Source: Nilaparvata lugens (lineage: Eukaryota; Arthropoda; Insecta; Hemiptera; Delphacidae). Taken from it: DNA of 64,000 nt. Under the pieces are notes generated by a model, which saw only the letters and a list, made by a program, of their open reading frames with translations, was not told the DNA's origin and made no database searches. Location: assembly GCF_014356525.2 (NCBI RefSeq), contig NC_052506.1, positions 9,841,172 to 9,905,171 of the forward strand. The letters run 5' to 3'. Below, piece by piece: positions 31,311-49,119 of the stretch (position 1 is its first letter; every line of letters starts with the position of its first letter). The position numbers and the translations under genes are program-made.

Positions 31311-33494
31311 TGATATAAGATTTATTTAATGATAGAGAATGATAACAAATACAAAATAAACAGTAAAAAAGTTACTAAACATGTAAATTATAATAATTAA
31401 ACAGTATTACGTGGGAGTATATTATAATAGACTATTTTTGACAAAAATGCCACTATTAACTTATGATTACGCTTTTGGACAGGGGAAAACAATATCTTGT
31501 GAATGTTGCATGGAAATGCCTTCAGAATAATTCTGAATAATTTTGGTTCGGATAATTATTATCCGAATACAAAAAAAAAGAATTGGAATTGTTATTCAAT
31601 GCAATTTGTGTTGAAAATAAGAGCTGAAAGATTATTGCACGCTCTGTACATTTAAATGCCTGAAAGTTCATTAATTTCGTACAAGCATTATTATTTGTTC
31701 CATTCAAAAGTGGCCAACTGAAAAGTACTCAACTTCTAAACAAGGCACTAACTTCTATTACTTTCAATTAATTGAAATGTGACGAAAGGTACTTATTGTT
31801 ATTACATCAAGTAATATATTTTTATTCAAGTCAAACTGATAATAAAATAAACATTTTAGTTCCAATATAGTACTTTATCCAACAAAAGGTCTACCATAAC
31901 ATTTAATTTCACTACCATGATCATTTCACAAAGTTAGTAGTACTATTTACAATCCAATTAATTATGTTGAAACGATAAATATTTTTCCGTTCTACATTCA
32001 ATTTATCGTAACTATAGTTTGGTTCTCACACGTCTGGTTATCACTAAAAGCAGTTCAAATACAAAAGCATGTGATGGGAATGATATATTTTTTATTTATA
32101 ACAGCTCGAGAATAAGTAAATAACAATTAACACCGACTAACAATTCAGCAGCGAAAGTGCTAAATTCAATTGGAAGGGCAGTTTTGTATGTAATGTATAT
32201 TTTGAAATAATATTTTTCACAAAACATCAACTAAATCAACATGAGAATAACTATCATATGAAATATCATTAAAACATTATTTAAAAATCGCTGCTGGGTA
32301 TTTTATCAAAAATGTAGCTGTAACAGAATTTTAGAACATAATAGAAGACTAATTTATTGCATAATTTTAGTTCACTTGAAAAATGCTATCTGGAATTTCA
32401 TCCCATTCACTAGCTTTTCAACTGTCACCATATAATTTAGCTGAAGTCAGATTGATGTTTGAATTTTATTCAATTGTACCCAATATTTCAATTTATTCTT
32501 GATTAATTGTGCATGGAAAATAATAGACTGGAGTCGGTGAAGTTCAAATTTATCATGTTTGACTCTGATTCGATTTTGTCATATCAATTTACTCAATTTA
32601 TTGTTCTTGAATGATTGTGCATGGAAAATAATAGACTGGAGTCGGTGATTTTCAAATTTATCATGTTTGACTCTGATTCGATTTTGTTTGGTTTGGTTTA
32701 CAATTATTGCTTAAGCTGGTGTGAACAAGAGAAGACTTTCACCGGAACTAATAAGATACTTGCAGGAATAGGCGTGTGTATATGATAATCAAAAACAACT
32801 TAAATTACATTAAAACCAACAGAGAACGTAAAATGCCCAAAAATATCATTGAGAACTAATATCAAACTTGTGATTACTAATACCAGTTACAAGTCATACA
32901 AAAATGTATTATGATTAATATATGCATACAATAATATACCATATAATAATGTTCTTCAACATTCAAATTCTACATGTCGAAATACAAATGGGTTTTATTT
33001 TGATTAATAGCAACTTCTTGCTAAGGAGTTTATTTTACATAGTTCTGAGCTTGATAGTGATGGGTTGAGTTGACCGTATTTCTCAACTTACAAGTTTTGT
33101 GTTCTACTTCCAATTCTATTACACTTCCTTGTCATTACAATGCTTTCAACTACAATGATTACAAGTGAAAATGATTCAGGCTGGATAAAAGATAGTGATG
33201 AATTGGGTTATTCATTTGAATGGGACATGTTTTGAAGATCTGAATTCGAATGAAGTTGAGTGAAGGGCGATCAGGAAGGAGGAGGAGTGCAAGCAGAGGT
33301 AAGAAGGGGATTTAAATGTCTGCTTAGAATATATTCAATTGCCGCAGCATTCACCAGTTTCACAGTCTGAACTCAACTCACAAATATATCACAATTCACT
33401 CGAGATAGCTATCGTAACAGATCCTCTTCATTTATTGGCTCTATTTCTTAGGTATCAGCACCACCAACAAACAGACCAGTCTAAATGAATGCAC
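31311..33494 (-). other. Possible long 3' UTR exon of Rab14
   Basis: A good acceptor (ttgttaatttcag on the - strand) ends at 33495, and a GTGAGT donor (36147-36142) lies just after the Rab14 stop. A spliced noncoding terminal exon is therefore possible. The stretch is AT-rich, carries no transposon except a tandem repeat, and has AATAAA on the - strand near 31320. Inference only; transcript data would decide. Confidence 0.3.
32486..32693. repeat. Tandem repeat, two units of about 105 bp
   Basis: TTGTGCATGGAAAATAATAG to CTCTGATTCGATTTTGT appears at 32507-32579 and again at 32614-32687, with the preceding CAATTTATT also repeated. Nearly identical units imply a recent duplication. Confidence 0.7.
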
Positions 33495-33590
33495 CTGAAA
33501 TTAACAAACCAATACAATTAAAAAAAAGTTGAAATTTGTTTACTGAAAATTCATTTTGGCACTTGAGAATGAGATAGATACCCGAAACTA

Positions 33591-34029
33591 TAGTAAGTCC
33601 ACGTTATAACCCCCCCGAACATTCAACAACTTGCCGGTAGAATTGAAGCAAATCGATAATAGAAAAAAATTCAAAAATGAAGTAAAAGCTTGGCTTTTAT
33701 TACAAAATGATGTGGAGAGTTTATTTTCAAGAGTAGAATACATATGAATTTGCGGGTTTTATTGGATGAATGTCTTCTTTCTCTCTTGGAAATTGTGTGA
33801 AGATAATTTTATTCAAGATACATGAGTTGTTTTCGTATAATGTTGACAATTATGGACGGAAATTTATAAAATGAAATTTATGAGTCTGCTAATTGCTTGA
33901 ATTGTGCATTGATTGTTTAATATTACATCCATAAACCTGTATCAGCTACCGTCTATAAAAGGCATTGACAATCGGTAACGTTTGTCTCCTATATTTGTCC
34001 ACTGCCATTATAACGTGGACATCACTAAA
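33591..34029. mobile_element. MITE, CTATAGTGAGG-ended family (copy 3)
   Basis: The left end ACTATAGTAAGTCCACGTTA and right end TAACGTGGACATCACTAAAG are inverse copies of the family TIR, about 440 bp apart. The right part contains CCTGTATCAGCTACCGTCTA, also present near 26568 and 839. Confidence 0.5.
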
Positions 34030-34208
34030 GTCGTGTTGAAAATAAGGGTATTAGTGATTCTTTGTATTTATACTTTTAAGTAGCCCTATCAAAATACTTA
34101 AACAATACAATTAGATACAACACTTTCAAGTTCAAAATTTAGATTCACTAATTTATTTTCTTAGCACAATTTCCTCACTTTGGAACTAATTTCCTTAATT
34201 TCTATAGT

Positions 34209-34795
34209 ATATTTCGCACCTAGAGCAGAAAATTAGATTTTTCCAGCTCGAAATCGGTTTTCAAGTCCGAGGCCGTAGGCCGAGGACTAGAAAAGATTGA
34301 GAGCTGGAAAAACATTTTTGCCCGTGGTGCGAACGATATTTTTCGCCAAACTACAGGTATTGCTGACAAAATAAATAAAGAATACTCGTTAAGCTATCGT
34401 ACCTATCTCTTGATTTTAGTGGTAGAAGATTTGCAGTCAGGATTTCAGATTCTTTTAAAATTTCACTTGGAATACCACAGTCATCTTCAAGCATTTTTAA
34501 AAATTCGGAATGCACTAATCAACAATAAATAATTGAATAAAACTGGTTGCGAAGCGAATTAGTTTGATTCGAAACTGGAACTGAAATCATGGCAACTTCA
34601 GCTGATGATGAAAGTGGACACTCGCCCGATCTAGCGGATGACTTATTAACTACTTCCATGAGCGGCTGGAAAGAGACAACTTTCTGGCCTAGACCGGAAA
34701 AGAAACCCTTTTCTGACGTCGTCTGCAAACAAGGTCTTTCAGATCTACGTAGGGACTGGAAAACAGCTGCTTTCTGTGCAGTGTGGCGAAAATTT
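34209..34795. mobile_element. TTTCGCACC-ended element (copy 1) with a small frame
   Basis: Starts at TATTTCGCACCTAGAGC and ends near AGTGTGGCGAAAATTT, approximate inverses. The GTCCGAGGCCGTAGGCCGAG segment at 34270-34295 is shared with the copy at 49235-50045. A frame beginning MATSADDESGHSPDLADDLL lies at 34589-34939 and runs past the right end. It resembles nothing I know and is probably part of the element. Confidence 0.45.
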
Positions 34796-36140
34796 AATAG
34801 CCGCCCCGCACACAGTGATAAAAGTGGCATCCCCTATCAGCCAACAATATTGGCAAAACACCATCACACACAAGACATTAGAAGCGTCCAACCCCATTAT
34901 CTCAATGATAATAGACGGAATTTCAGTAGTTGTCACTAAAGGACGTGTAGTGGATTCCTCTACAATATAATCTCTCAATCTCGCAATAGATATTTTCCAA
35001 GAAAATACATACAATAAATACATTCACCGTGTTGAAGACGCATTACTTATATATTGTCTGAATCCCATATTAGAATCGTCAAATGAGTTTATATAAAACT
35101 TGTAAAAATACACCAACAAGCCACTGCTATGAAATACTTGTTATCTGGAATCCAAGCTAATAAAATTTCAATGTGCATGCATAATAAACAAATAATTTCT
35201 GAATCTACAGAGGCAGTTAGAAATGTGAAAATCGTTCTAAATAATTAGTATTCAATTCTAAACGTATTTTACGTCTTTCAGAGGCTGATAAATTTAATCC
35301 CGACTAAGTTCATAAAAAATATGAGCGGGAGCAGAAAACTCAGGAATTAAATTGAGGAGAGGACATGTACGATTGACATTGAGGAGGAAATATTCTAGAG
35401 GCCAACTAAGTTAATCCTAGACTATCATACATTTCTCTTTGCTCTTTTTTCCTATCATTTCAAGACACTTTTCACTGTTTTTGATTTTACTTAGACTTTC
35501 TTCTTTTTTTTGAAATTGGTTTTATTGAATATTATTTTTTCTTCAATTGCACCAAATGTAGTATTTTATTACTAAATTTACCTTTTGTCACTTCACTGAT
35601 GCTCAATTTGACTGTTTTTTGACTCAATTGTTGAAACAATTTTTGGTGACAAAGGTTGATGTATTCATTTTTTTAATTATTCTTTTTATGTTATATATTT
35701 TACTGTATAATTGGTTAGCTGTACTTCGAGGAATTTTATATTTTGTTTGTTTTTTGTTTTTTACTACGAGTATTACTCTATTTCTGTTTGTGTGAAATTG
35801 ACAAAGACTTATTCTTTTTTTATTTATAAAAATTGAGTGACTGTTTCGTTCATATTATTATAATACAATATAAATAGTGTTGAACTTCAACCACAGCTGT
35901 TAAGCTATTGAAGTTTTTTTCCCAATCATGATACTGTTTTCCCTAATAATTGCATTGTAAAAACATTTGTAAAACATGTTGTGAATAAAATTTAAGTCTC
36001 GAAAAAAAAATGTTTCAAATTTAGAAATGGTTAATAAAATTGAGAAATTACTAGTTTTCATGACCTGAAGAATATGTAACAAGAATCACATTTTTATATA
36101 AAGAGCAAGCGAAAAGCAATCTATTTGAGGTAATGAATAG
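34796..36140. other. AT-rich stretch downstream of Rab14, nothing recognised
   Basis: No exon, tRNA or repeat family member could be recognised. If the 3' UTR intron proposed for Rab14 is real, this is intron. Confidence 0.35.
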
Positions 36141-36154
36141 TACTCACTCTTTGC

Positions 36155-41967
<5,813 letters not shown>

Positions 41968-42520
41968 CTAATCTGAAAAACCAAAAATCAATTTATAACA
42001 CTAGCTACATTTTTATTTTAGCATTTATGTGAAAATTGAAATTAAGACGTTAATCTTTGAAATATAACACAATTTAGCTATCACATATCAATTCTCCAGA
42101 CCTAGTTTACTCTGAGAACTTTGATTCTCGCGACCCGAACAAACGAGATGATTAAAAGAACAATAATATAAAATATCTTCTCTCCAACTTGTTAAACCCC
42201 ACAATGCAGCAGATTTCATGTTTTGCTAACAAAAATTACTCTGATTTTCAGTTGAGATTTCAAGGCTATTGGATATATTTTTTATTAATATGTAGTATTG
42301 CTGGAAATATATTTTAAAACAGAAACATGGTCAACCGACAACCCCACACCTTAAATTATTTCGAATGTAGGCGCCATTTAATTTTAAAATTATTAATTAT
42401 TCATTGGAGAAATAATTAATGGAGCCATATAAAAAAGTAACAATTTGTAGACGAAGAACAGAAGTTTTAGAGTTTTCTAATCTCTAAAAGGCTGCATCTA
42501 AATCAAATGGTAAGAAATTA

Positions 42521-42776
42521 TAGTTTGTGTAAAATAAGTTGAGACTTGGCGATCAAATCTCAGCGATGCTTCAAATTTTATCATAAATGTTACATTTCCT
42601 TTCAATCCTTCAACCCTGAAGCTTTTTTATTACTACTAGGATATCGGAAATTATATTCTACATCCAATTCTGACGTTGAATTGGAAATTTGAGAAAGTTG
42701 CAATTTTACACGATTTGGCAAACCTGTAATTTCTTCGGATGGAGGGCCAAGTCTCAACTTATTTTACACAAACTAT
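42521..42776. mobile_element. MITE, TGTGTAAAATAAGTTGAGAC family (copy 2, short)
   Basis: TAGTTTGTGTAAAATAAGTT on the left is inverted at the right (AACTTATTTTACACAAACTA). The middle is an internally deleted version of 28621-29239. Confidence 0.75.
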
Positions 42777-43384
42777 AATTTTAAATCTGGTCATATGGTC
42801 TCCGCCACCCTCTACCTTTCTCTGATCAGTCCTTTGGCTTTAACGCCATTACAATTGAACAAGACGCCAGTGGATTTCATTTAAATTTATTCAATAACAG
42901 CCTATGGAAGAGCTAGGTTATGTGGATTTATTTGTCCAGTCAATAATGAGCTTTGAATTCATCTGCTTTGTACATGCATAACTCTAGTAGCTCTCTTTTT
43001 ATACCCTAAGAAATTCAACACTACTTCCTCGTGGTTCAAAAAAGAACAGGGACATTTCTTCGCTATTACATAATGATTATATAACAACTTATTACATAGA
43101 TGGCAAGTCATTTTTAATGATATAAACTTTTTCTGTAGCTGTGGTTGTAGTACAATACGTTTTTTTGTGCTGTGGTGCAGGATAGTGGTTATCCTGTGGT
43201 TCAGGATAACCATAGTGGTTGGCTAGACACCTAAAACCTTCACTATAGCATCCAACAATCGTCGCATTAATTGAAGATATTGATTGATGATTGGAAATTT
43301 TGAATAAAATCGAATGCAAGATTGTTGATAGTTATCCTAATATTAGTACTGTACGTGATTATCATCCAACAGTCATCTCCCTTA

Positions 43385-44201
43385 GGCTAGGCACACACCA
43401 GTTAGTCAAGACAAGACATGATTAGACACGTTCCGTCACATAGTTGCCTATGAAGTCATGTCTAATTGCAATGACTAATCAGTGTGTGTTGCGTTATAAG
43501 CAACTTTGTGAAGTATTGTGTCTGATCATGTCTTGTCTTGTCTTGACTAAGTGTGGGCACACACCAGTTACTTGATACTTGAGGTCGTTGCCAATGACTG
43601 GGGATTCCAGACAGGCAGTGTCGGAATTCTCAATAAAATAACCTACATGGTCATTCACGCTGTGGAGGTGCTTGACTCCCAAAAAGAGGTTCACTGTAAA
43701 AATCCTGCAATGAGTAGAGTGGCTTTTCCAGGAGTTTATTTTTCAACGTGGTATAGAACCAAGAGTCCCGTTTTTCCTGAATTTGTCTAGGAAGGCTGTT
43801 AAAAAATCCTATTGTCTGCAAGGGAAAGCTATTGTAGTTCTCTGCCAGGCGGCTCCGGAGCACCTCCAGTCTAGTGGCATGTCGCGCGTATTGTGGCTGT
43901 GTATATCACACCTTTTTTGAAACTCCTCCAGGTTCTTCTTGATATACATCAGCGAGCACAACACAAATATTGACTGTACACCGTGAGTATCCAAAGATCC
44001 CTAAATAGTGGCCTGCAGTGATCCCTGAAGCCGGAAAATGTTAGTCAAGTCAAGACTAGTCACAATACTTCACATAGTTGCTTATGAAACAACACACACC
44101 GATTAGTCATTGCAATTAGACATGTCTTCATAAGCAACTATGTGAAGTATTGTGACTAAACGTGTCTTGTCTTTTCTTTACTAACTGGTGTATGCCTAGC
44201 C
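43385..44201. mobile_element. Composite element, GGCTAGGCACACACCAGTTAG ends
   Basis: The outer ends GGCTAGGCACACACCAGTTA and TAACTGGTGTATGCCTAGCC are inverses with TA on both sides (43383-43384, 44202-44203). Each side is itself a palindrome of about 170 bp containing GTCTTGTCTTGTC and CATAGTTGCTTATGA words. Between them (about 43560-44036) lies a LINE fragment. Either two elements flank a LINE or one element captured it. Confidence 0.6.
43600..44000 (-). pseudogene. LINE C-terminal fragment inside the composite element
   Basis: On the - strand in two frames: IKKNLEEFQKRCDIHSHNTR then RLAENYNSFPLQTIGFFNSL followed by PRQIQEK. This is the classic C-terminal 'HNTR...Y...FFN-LP' region of Jockey/CR1 reverse transcriptases. 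A frameshift near 43860 separates the halves. Confidence 0.6.
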
Positions 44202-44203
44202 TA

Positions 44204-45580
44204 TGATATTTAGATTGAAAAGTAGCAATTAAAATTTTTTATGGAGACCCCATATTAATCATTCTGAAAAGCCTATCATTGGTTTAACCATATATTCATT
44301 ATTTACAGCAATCTCCCAATTGGATGTCTAATAAATACAAGCAGACCAAATTGTAAAGGTTAGCATACATCATTGTTTGCATTATAAAAATAGCAATTTA
44401 TACTTTTATGACAGAAACTCATACCATTGTAATCATTGTCACATAAACTCAATTTCTATAAGATTGCGTATCAAATATTCCAGGAGATCAAAGTCCAAAG
44501 CGATAATGCATATCAACAAGGAAAATCCAATAACTTTTTTACTGGTTATTTGCTTTGTAATATGATTTGTAATTGATTGATAAAATGAACTGATTAATTG
44601 AATGAATTGTATTATGAAAATGAACATTTTGTGGTGATATAATGTAGGCCTACTTGTAATAAAATTATCACATCAAATTTCTGAAGGAGTGTCTTACAAT
44701 ATGACATAAAAAATCTAAGTGTACATTTTTTATATACTACTAAAACTAAGCTGTGAATGATGGAATTAAAAAACATTGAGTAAAGTTTTTGAAAGAATAA
44801 ATTGTCAAAAAACAAAACTGTAATAGTAACTTAGGTCTGAGAGTAAATTGTTATCGGATAGCTTACTATAACATCATTGTTATCAAGTTGCATAGTATTC
44901 AATTTTAAATTTAAATATTACTGCTATTATAATCTATAGTTACTATAAATAATCTTGGTTACTCAGATCTCAGAAATCCTGGTAGGTTGTGGTAGTAGGT
45001 AGCTTAGTGCAAAATCTAAAACAACTAATAGCATGCTGTTTAATAATTCAATTTAACTAAGATAGTTGATTTACTTACATAAATTTGTTTATTTTTTCAA
45101 CTTGGTTATAGAAAAGTGGCTAATTACAATAACCGATATAGCTTGGAGCTTGGGCCTATCCTATACCCAGAAGTATTGTACCTAGCCTTTTCAAGGTCTC
45201 ATTTGACAGTACATTTTATTCATTATGGGCAAGGAAATTCAATTTTATCATTATTAATTTTTCAAATTTGTAAAGATTATTGAAATAATGTAGAGAAAAA
45301 TTGTAAAAACAGATAGGGATAGGTAAAATGAAGAACATGAACCGCCCTATCAACACGACATACGGAATTATAATGATGGATATAGTCAAACTGATGGCTA
45401 GTTATTAAATGTTGAAAGATAAATTAATTTTCAACTGTTATATCAAGTGTTAAACTTATATATCCAGAACATAAAGAATAGAGCTAATTATTGTAATAAA
45501 ATGTAAAATGTTTCCCCAATAGCCTTCAATTAGCCTATTGGAAGAAACTAATAACTGAATGGTAATAAATGTGTACTTAC
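44204..45580. other. AT-rich intron/spacer, nothing recognised
   Basis: No exon, repeat family or hairpin could be supported here. It is probably the first intron of Rab14. Confidence 0.35.
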
Positions 45581-45581
45581 A

Positions 45582-45800
45582 TGGATTCTAAATAATTGAA
45601 ATTCGATGTCTAGAGGATTAGTTTGTTCTAAAAGTAATTGAACAAAGAAAATTGTGTCAAATAGAATACATTTATAATTAAATAATCATGCAAATTCTTC
45701 CTATCTGACAACACACAAAATAATACCTGACGTCACACGTCAAGTACTACGTAAATAAATAAAGTAGATTACCATCTTTATTCCGACTCATTTGTCACCA
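45582..45800 (-). promoter_or_regulatory. Candidate Rab14 promoter and noncoding first exon
   Basis: A consensus donor on the - strand (CCAT|gtaagtac, exon edge near 45583) could pair with the acceptor just before the Rab14 ATG. Upstream of it, at 45728-45735, is the full palindromic cAMP-response element TGACGTCA, followed six bases later by a second ACGTCA-like half-site. No TATA box is clear. The link to Rab14 is inferred from position and splice signals. Confidence 0.4.
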
Positions 45801-46299
45801 TATATTCAGATTATTTTGAAAATATTATTTGTCAATTGAATTATTTATTTTAGATAATTCAAAAATTTATATACTGTATTGAATACATTTTATTTGCTTA
45901 CTGGGCGACATAGTAGTTTGGCGGCAATTTTAAAATGTCATGGATTACGTTTATAAAAATCAGTATCATAAGTTACCTACTAAGTTTAAAAATGATTAGG
46001 TACCCAACTTTTTTATATTCGTACTGTAGCCTACTATACGGTACTGTAATTAAAAATATATTCCACAAGTATTCCTCCTGTAGTATGAACTGTACGAATC
46101 TTCAAAGCCTCATCTTTTATCAACTATGATATTTTTTAATCAACTACAGTATTCAATTTTTTTTAAATTTGAAATTCATTTCATGTTACAATATTAGCCT
46201 ACCTACATTATTTTTGTTTTTAGAATTTACAAAAATAAGATCAATTCAACATGATTAATCCAGAATGTACTACTTTGAAAATTAGTCGGTCGAAAAAAG

Positions 46300-46725
46300 G
46301 TTTTATAAAGTAATAAGTTTGAATTGATTACTCACCTTCAATCAATATGGTGTGTAGTAGGATGCAGATGGAAATGCGGAAGAAGATGGCCAAGTGCTTT
46401 ATGTGGAGCGTGGCTCTATATGGAACAGAAACCTGGACGCTCAGAAGACAGGAGGAGAAGAGATTGGAGGCCTTCGGAATGTGGGTGTGGAGATGATCAG
46501 CTGGATGGATAGGGTGCGGAATGAGGAGGTACTGCTTAGAGTAGGAGAGGAAAGGAATATTATGACAGTGGTAAGGAGACGGAAGCGGAACTGGCTGGGG
46601 CACTTGCTGAAGCATGGAGGCCTCCTTGTGACGGCAATGGAAGGGACTGTAGATGGAAGGAGGGTGCTGGGGCAGAGGAGAGTGAAAATGGTGGATGATG
46701 TCAGGGAGGAGGGAAGATACTTCAT
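46300..46725 (+). pseudogene. LINE C-terminal fragment with a frameshift
   Basis: One frame gives MRKKMAKCFMWSVALYGTET and LRRQEEKRLEAFGMWVWR. After a single-base shift near 46494 the next gives SWMDRVRNEEVLLRVGEERN, RRRKRNWLGHLLKHGG and GQRRVKMVDDVREEGR. This is the tail region ('YG-ETW', 'RRK-NW-GH-L-') of RTE/CR1-like reverse transcriptases. The catalytic region is missing. Confidence 0.65.
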
Positions 46726-46727
46726 AA

Positions 46728-46882
46728 TTATTACTAAACGAAAATCCCAAATAAATGCTGTAAATCACCCTGAAGACTTCTGCTACTGCAAATATGCAGT
46801 ATTTAATAATGCATTATTTGCAGTAGCAGAAGTCTTCAGGGTGATTTACAGCATTTATTTGGGATTTTCGTTTAATAATAAT
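46728..46882. repeat. Very long near-perfect hairpin
   Basis: Arms of about 67-68 bp (46728-46794 and 46815-46882) pair with only one mismatch around a 20-base loop. The arm includes CCCAAATAAATGCTGTAAAT and CACCCTGAAGACTTCTGCTA. It starts directly at the end of the LINE fragment and ends at the next MITE. Confidence 0.75.
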
Positions 46883-47268
46883 TGAAGAGCTCCATTCCAA
46901 AACCTCCTAAGTCAATTTTTTTCGATTTCTGTTTTTCAGGTTATATCTCATCAAAACATATGACTTTATCATTTGCTAGTGTGTTTCCTGTCAAAACCTG
47001 TTTTAAAGCTGTAATCACCATTCAAACATTATTTTTTCCAAAACCTGTCAACTAGTCGTTCTTTTCAATCCATGCCATGTTTCTGCGCATGCGCAGTTTT
47101 ATTTTTACAAAAATTGGTTGGATAAATTGAATAACAACTTTGAAAATAATACATATTAATCTTCTAATGATGAATTAAGTTCCAGCGAGAATTCATTGGC
47201 ACAGAGCATAGTGATTCAGCAACAAATTATGTTTTTGACTTAGCAGGTTTTGGAATGGAGCTCTTCAA
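46882..47268. mobile_element. MITE, TTGAAGAGCTCCATTCCAAA ends
   Basis: The left end TTGAAGAGCTCCATTCCAAA+ACCT is perfectly inverted at the right (AGGTTTTGGAATGGAGCTCT+TCAA), and AATAA/TTATT continues the match outside. About 387 bp, single copy in the window, abutting the long hairpin. Confidence 0.7.
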
Positions 47269-47494
47269 TTATTCATTAATAAGCATTTGAACAAATGCAA
47301 CGTCCAATTTATTTCCATCTGTAAAATACTTCTTGTTGAAGAGAATATCACAGGACAAAGAGGATGGAGAAGGAGGAATCATGTATTGACCTGCCCAAGG
47401 GCAGAATACTGATGTAGATGATATCAATGATAACGTTTTTAAAAGTATGATAGTACCTAGGTTATAAGCGATATAATTTTCAGAATCAACAAAG

Positions 47495-48240
47495 ATTCTT
47501 CAATTCAAACAGTATTTATTGTATATATGTTTTACAAAAATCAATTGTTAGAATAATGTTTGGTGCTGATAGACGAGCGCATACTTTCCCAATATTCAGG
47601 TTTTTTTGGAATTCTACCTTTCAGATACATGTACGTACTGAAAGTGTTATCTTTGTTTTTTAAAATGAGTAGGGATAGGAATCAAACGGGGAATCTTGAA
47701 CAAAATCAGCAGATAACTAGGCAAACTACAAGGATGCTAATCAGACTCCCCAAACCAAACAGCACTACCTTCCAGAAATGCTTTTTATTTCTTGGACCTA
47801 AATTCTTTAATATTCTTCCAGATGAGATCAGAAAGCTACAGAATCTCAAGAAATTTCTAAAACAAACGAAGAGTTGGCTATGGCTTCATTCACCATTAGA
47901 AGTAGAACACTTATTCAAAGAAGTTATCTGAGAAACACATGGTGCTAATATGAATCTAATCCATTATTGAATATGAATTTCAGTGTAGTATGGCCTTTTT
48001 ACTGCAGTTACTTCTGTATCCTTTAAAGTTTAACCTTTGCTTTGAGCTTTGATCTAAAAACATTGTTTTATTTACCACTGTTATGTCTCATCTTTTATTT
48101 TTCATTTTTTTCCTCCCTTGTCATGAATTATGTTGATGCAAAAATTATACTGGTGATTCTTCCTCCCATTTTTTCTCAGTTTGAGCTACATATTCATAAG
48201 TATATTTAAAGAGAGGAAATGCTACAATCAATCAATAAAA
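47495..48240 (+). pseudogene. LINE 3' end (C-terminus and tail)
   Basis: A frame at 47665-47931 ends FLGPKFFNILPDEIRKLQNL then KKFLKQTKSWLWL, the C-terminal 'FFN-LP-EIR----FK' motif of Jockey/CR1 elements. About 300 bp of 3' UTR follow, ending GCTACAATCAATCAATAAAA. Strongly 5'-truncated insertion. Confidence 0.6.
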
Positions 48241-48569
48241 TTACTTGATGATGGTGATTGAATGTGTGTGTGAGTGTGTGTAGGCTTTTTTCTCCTCTTA
48301 TATCGCTTCCCGATTAAACCTCAACTCCTGTTCACGGACAAGGGCTTCATGAAGCACTTTGTGAGCAGTAATTGTTCACATTATTATATATTTTTTATCA
48401 TACATGATGGTATATTCCCTCAATAAAAGAAGAGTATGCTTTGTACAGAATTAATTATTGTTGCGCTGTTATTCGGAAGCAAATGATTATTTAAGCTTCA
48501 TTATAGATTAATAGTTGCTTTTAGTTCATTGCTGTTGAATAGTAATTATATTAATTATAATGTAATACA

Positions 48570-48662
48570 TTTTTGTTTTTGGAATGTTTAGCTGCCTTTC
48601 AATGTAGCCTATAATTATTTGATGTGTACCGATGTGAACAATAAAACTTGATTTGATTTGGT
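48570..48662 (+). repeat. LINE 3' tail with (TTGAT)n
   Basis: AACAATAAAACTTGATTTGA followed by TTTGG. A noncoding tail remnant like those at 17.4 and 28.3 kb. Confidence 0.4.
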
Positions 48663-48967
48663 TTTACAATATGCTACATGCTAGTTGTTCTCTCACGTGG
48701 AACTTCTGTCGAAAAGTAGAAATTAATCTCTGTAAAGCATGCATAGACTTAAATGTAGTAGGCCCGAAAGTCGCTACCCATCTTAAAGCTTAGGCTTAGG
48801 TTACAAAGCTTCATGAGTTTTGTGCAACTCTGTGTATTGGAATGGGATAATCTCCACTTCCTCTGTATTTTCTATGTAGTTTCTAGCCCCTTTCATAAGC
48901 TATTAATGAAATTTAATTTGGGTAATCAAAGGCAAAAATAAAATTCACAATAATTATTCCATTACGG

Positions 48968-48973
48968 TTTATT
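48968..48973 (-). terminator. Poly(A) signal of the ZC3H13-like gene
   Basis: AATAAA on the - strand, about 70 bases after the TGA at 49044-49046. Confidence 0.6.
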
Positions 48974-49043
48974 TTTTAGCTCTAAAAATTAAAAATAGTG
49001 ATAAAACTTCTTAGGAATATTATACTGTATCATTTTTATAAAA

Positions 49044-49119
49044 TCAGACGACCCACTGACAAAAACCAGCCGCTTGCTGAACTTCGAGACTTTTAACCGG
49101 CAAATTGCACAGATGTCGC
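49044..49119 (-). CDS. ZC3H13-like terminal coding exon
   Basis: Acceptor tttttccacag; one base completes Arg, then RHLCNLPVKSLEVQQAAGFC and QWVV, TGA. It lies 6.1 kb from the previous exon, across an intron filled with transposons. It is too short for frame-based prediction but fits in phase and meaning. Confidence 0.7.

Noticed and set aside
43183..43211. GGTTATCCTG/CAGGATAACC hairpin
   Set aside because: Ten-base stem in an AT-rich intron without terminator context in a eukaryote; likely chance or a slipped duplication.
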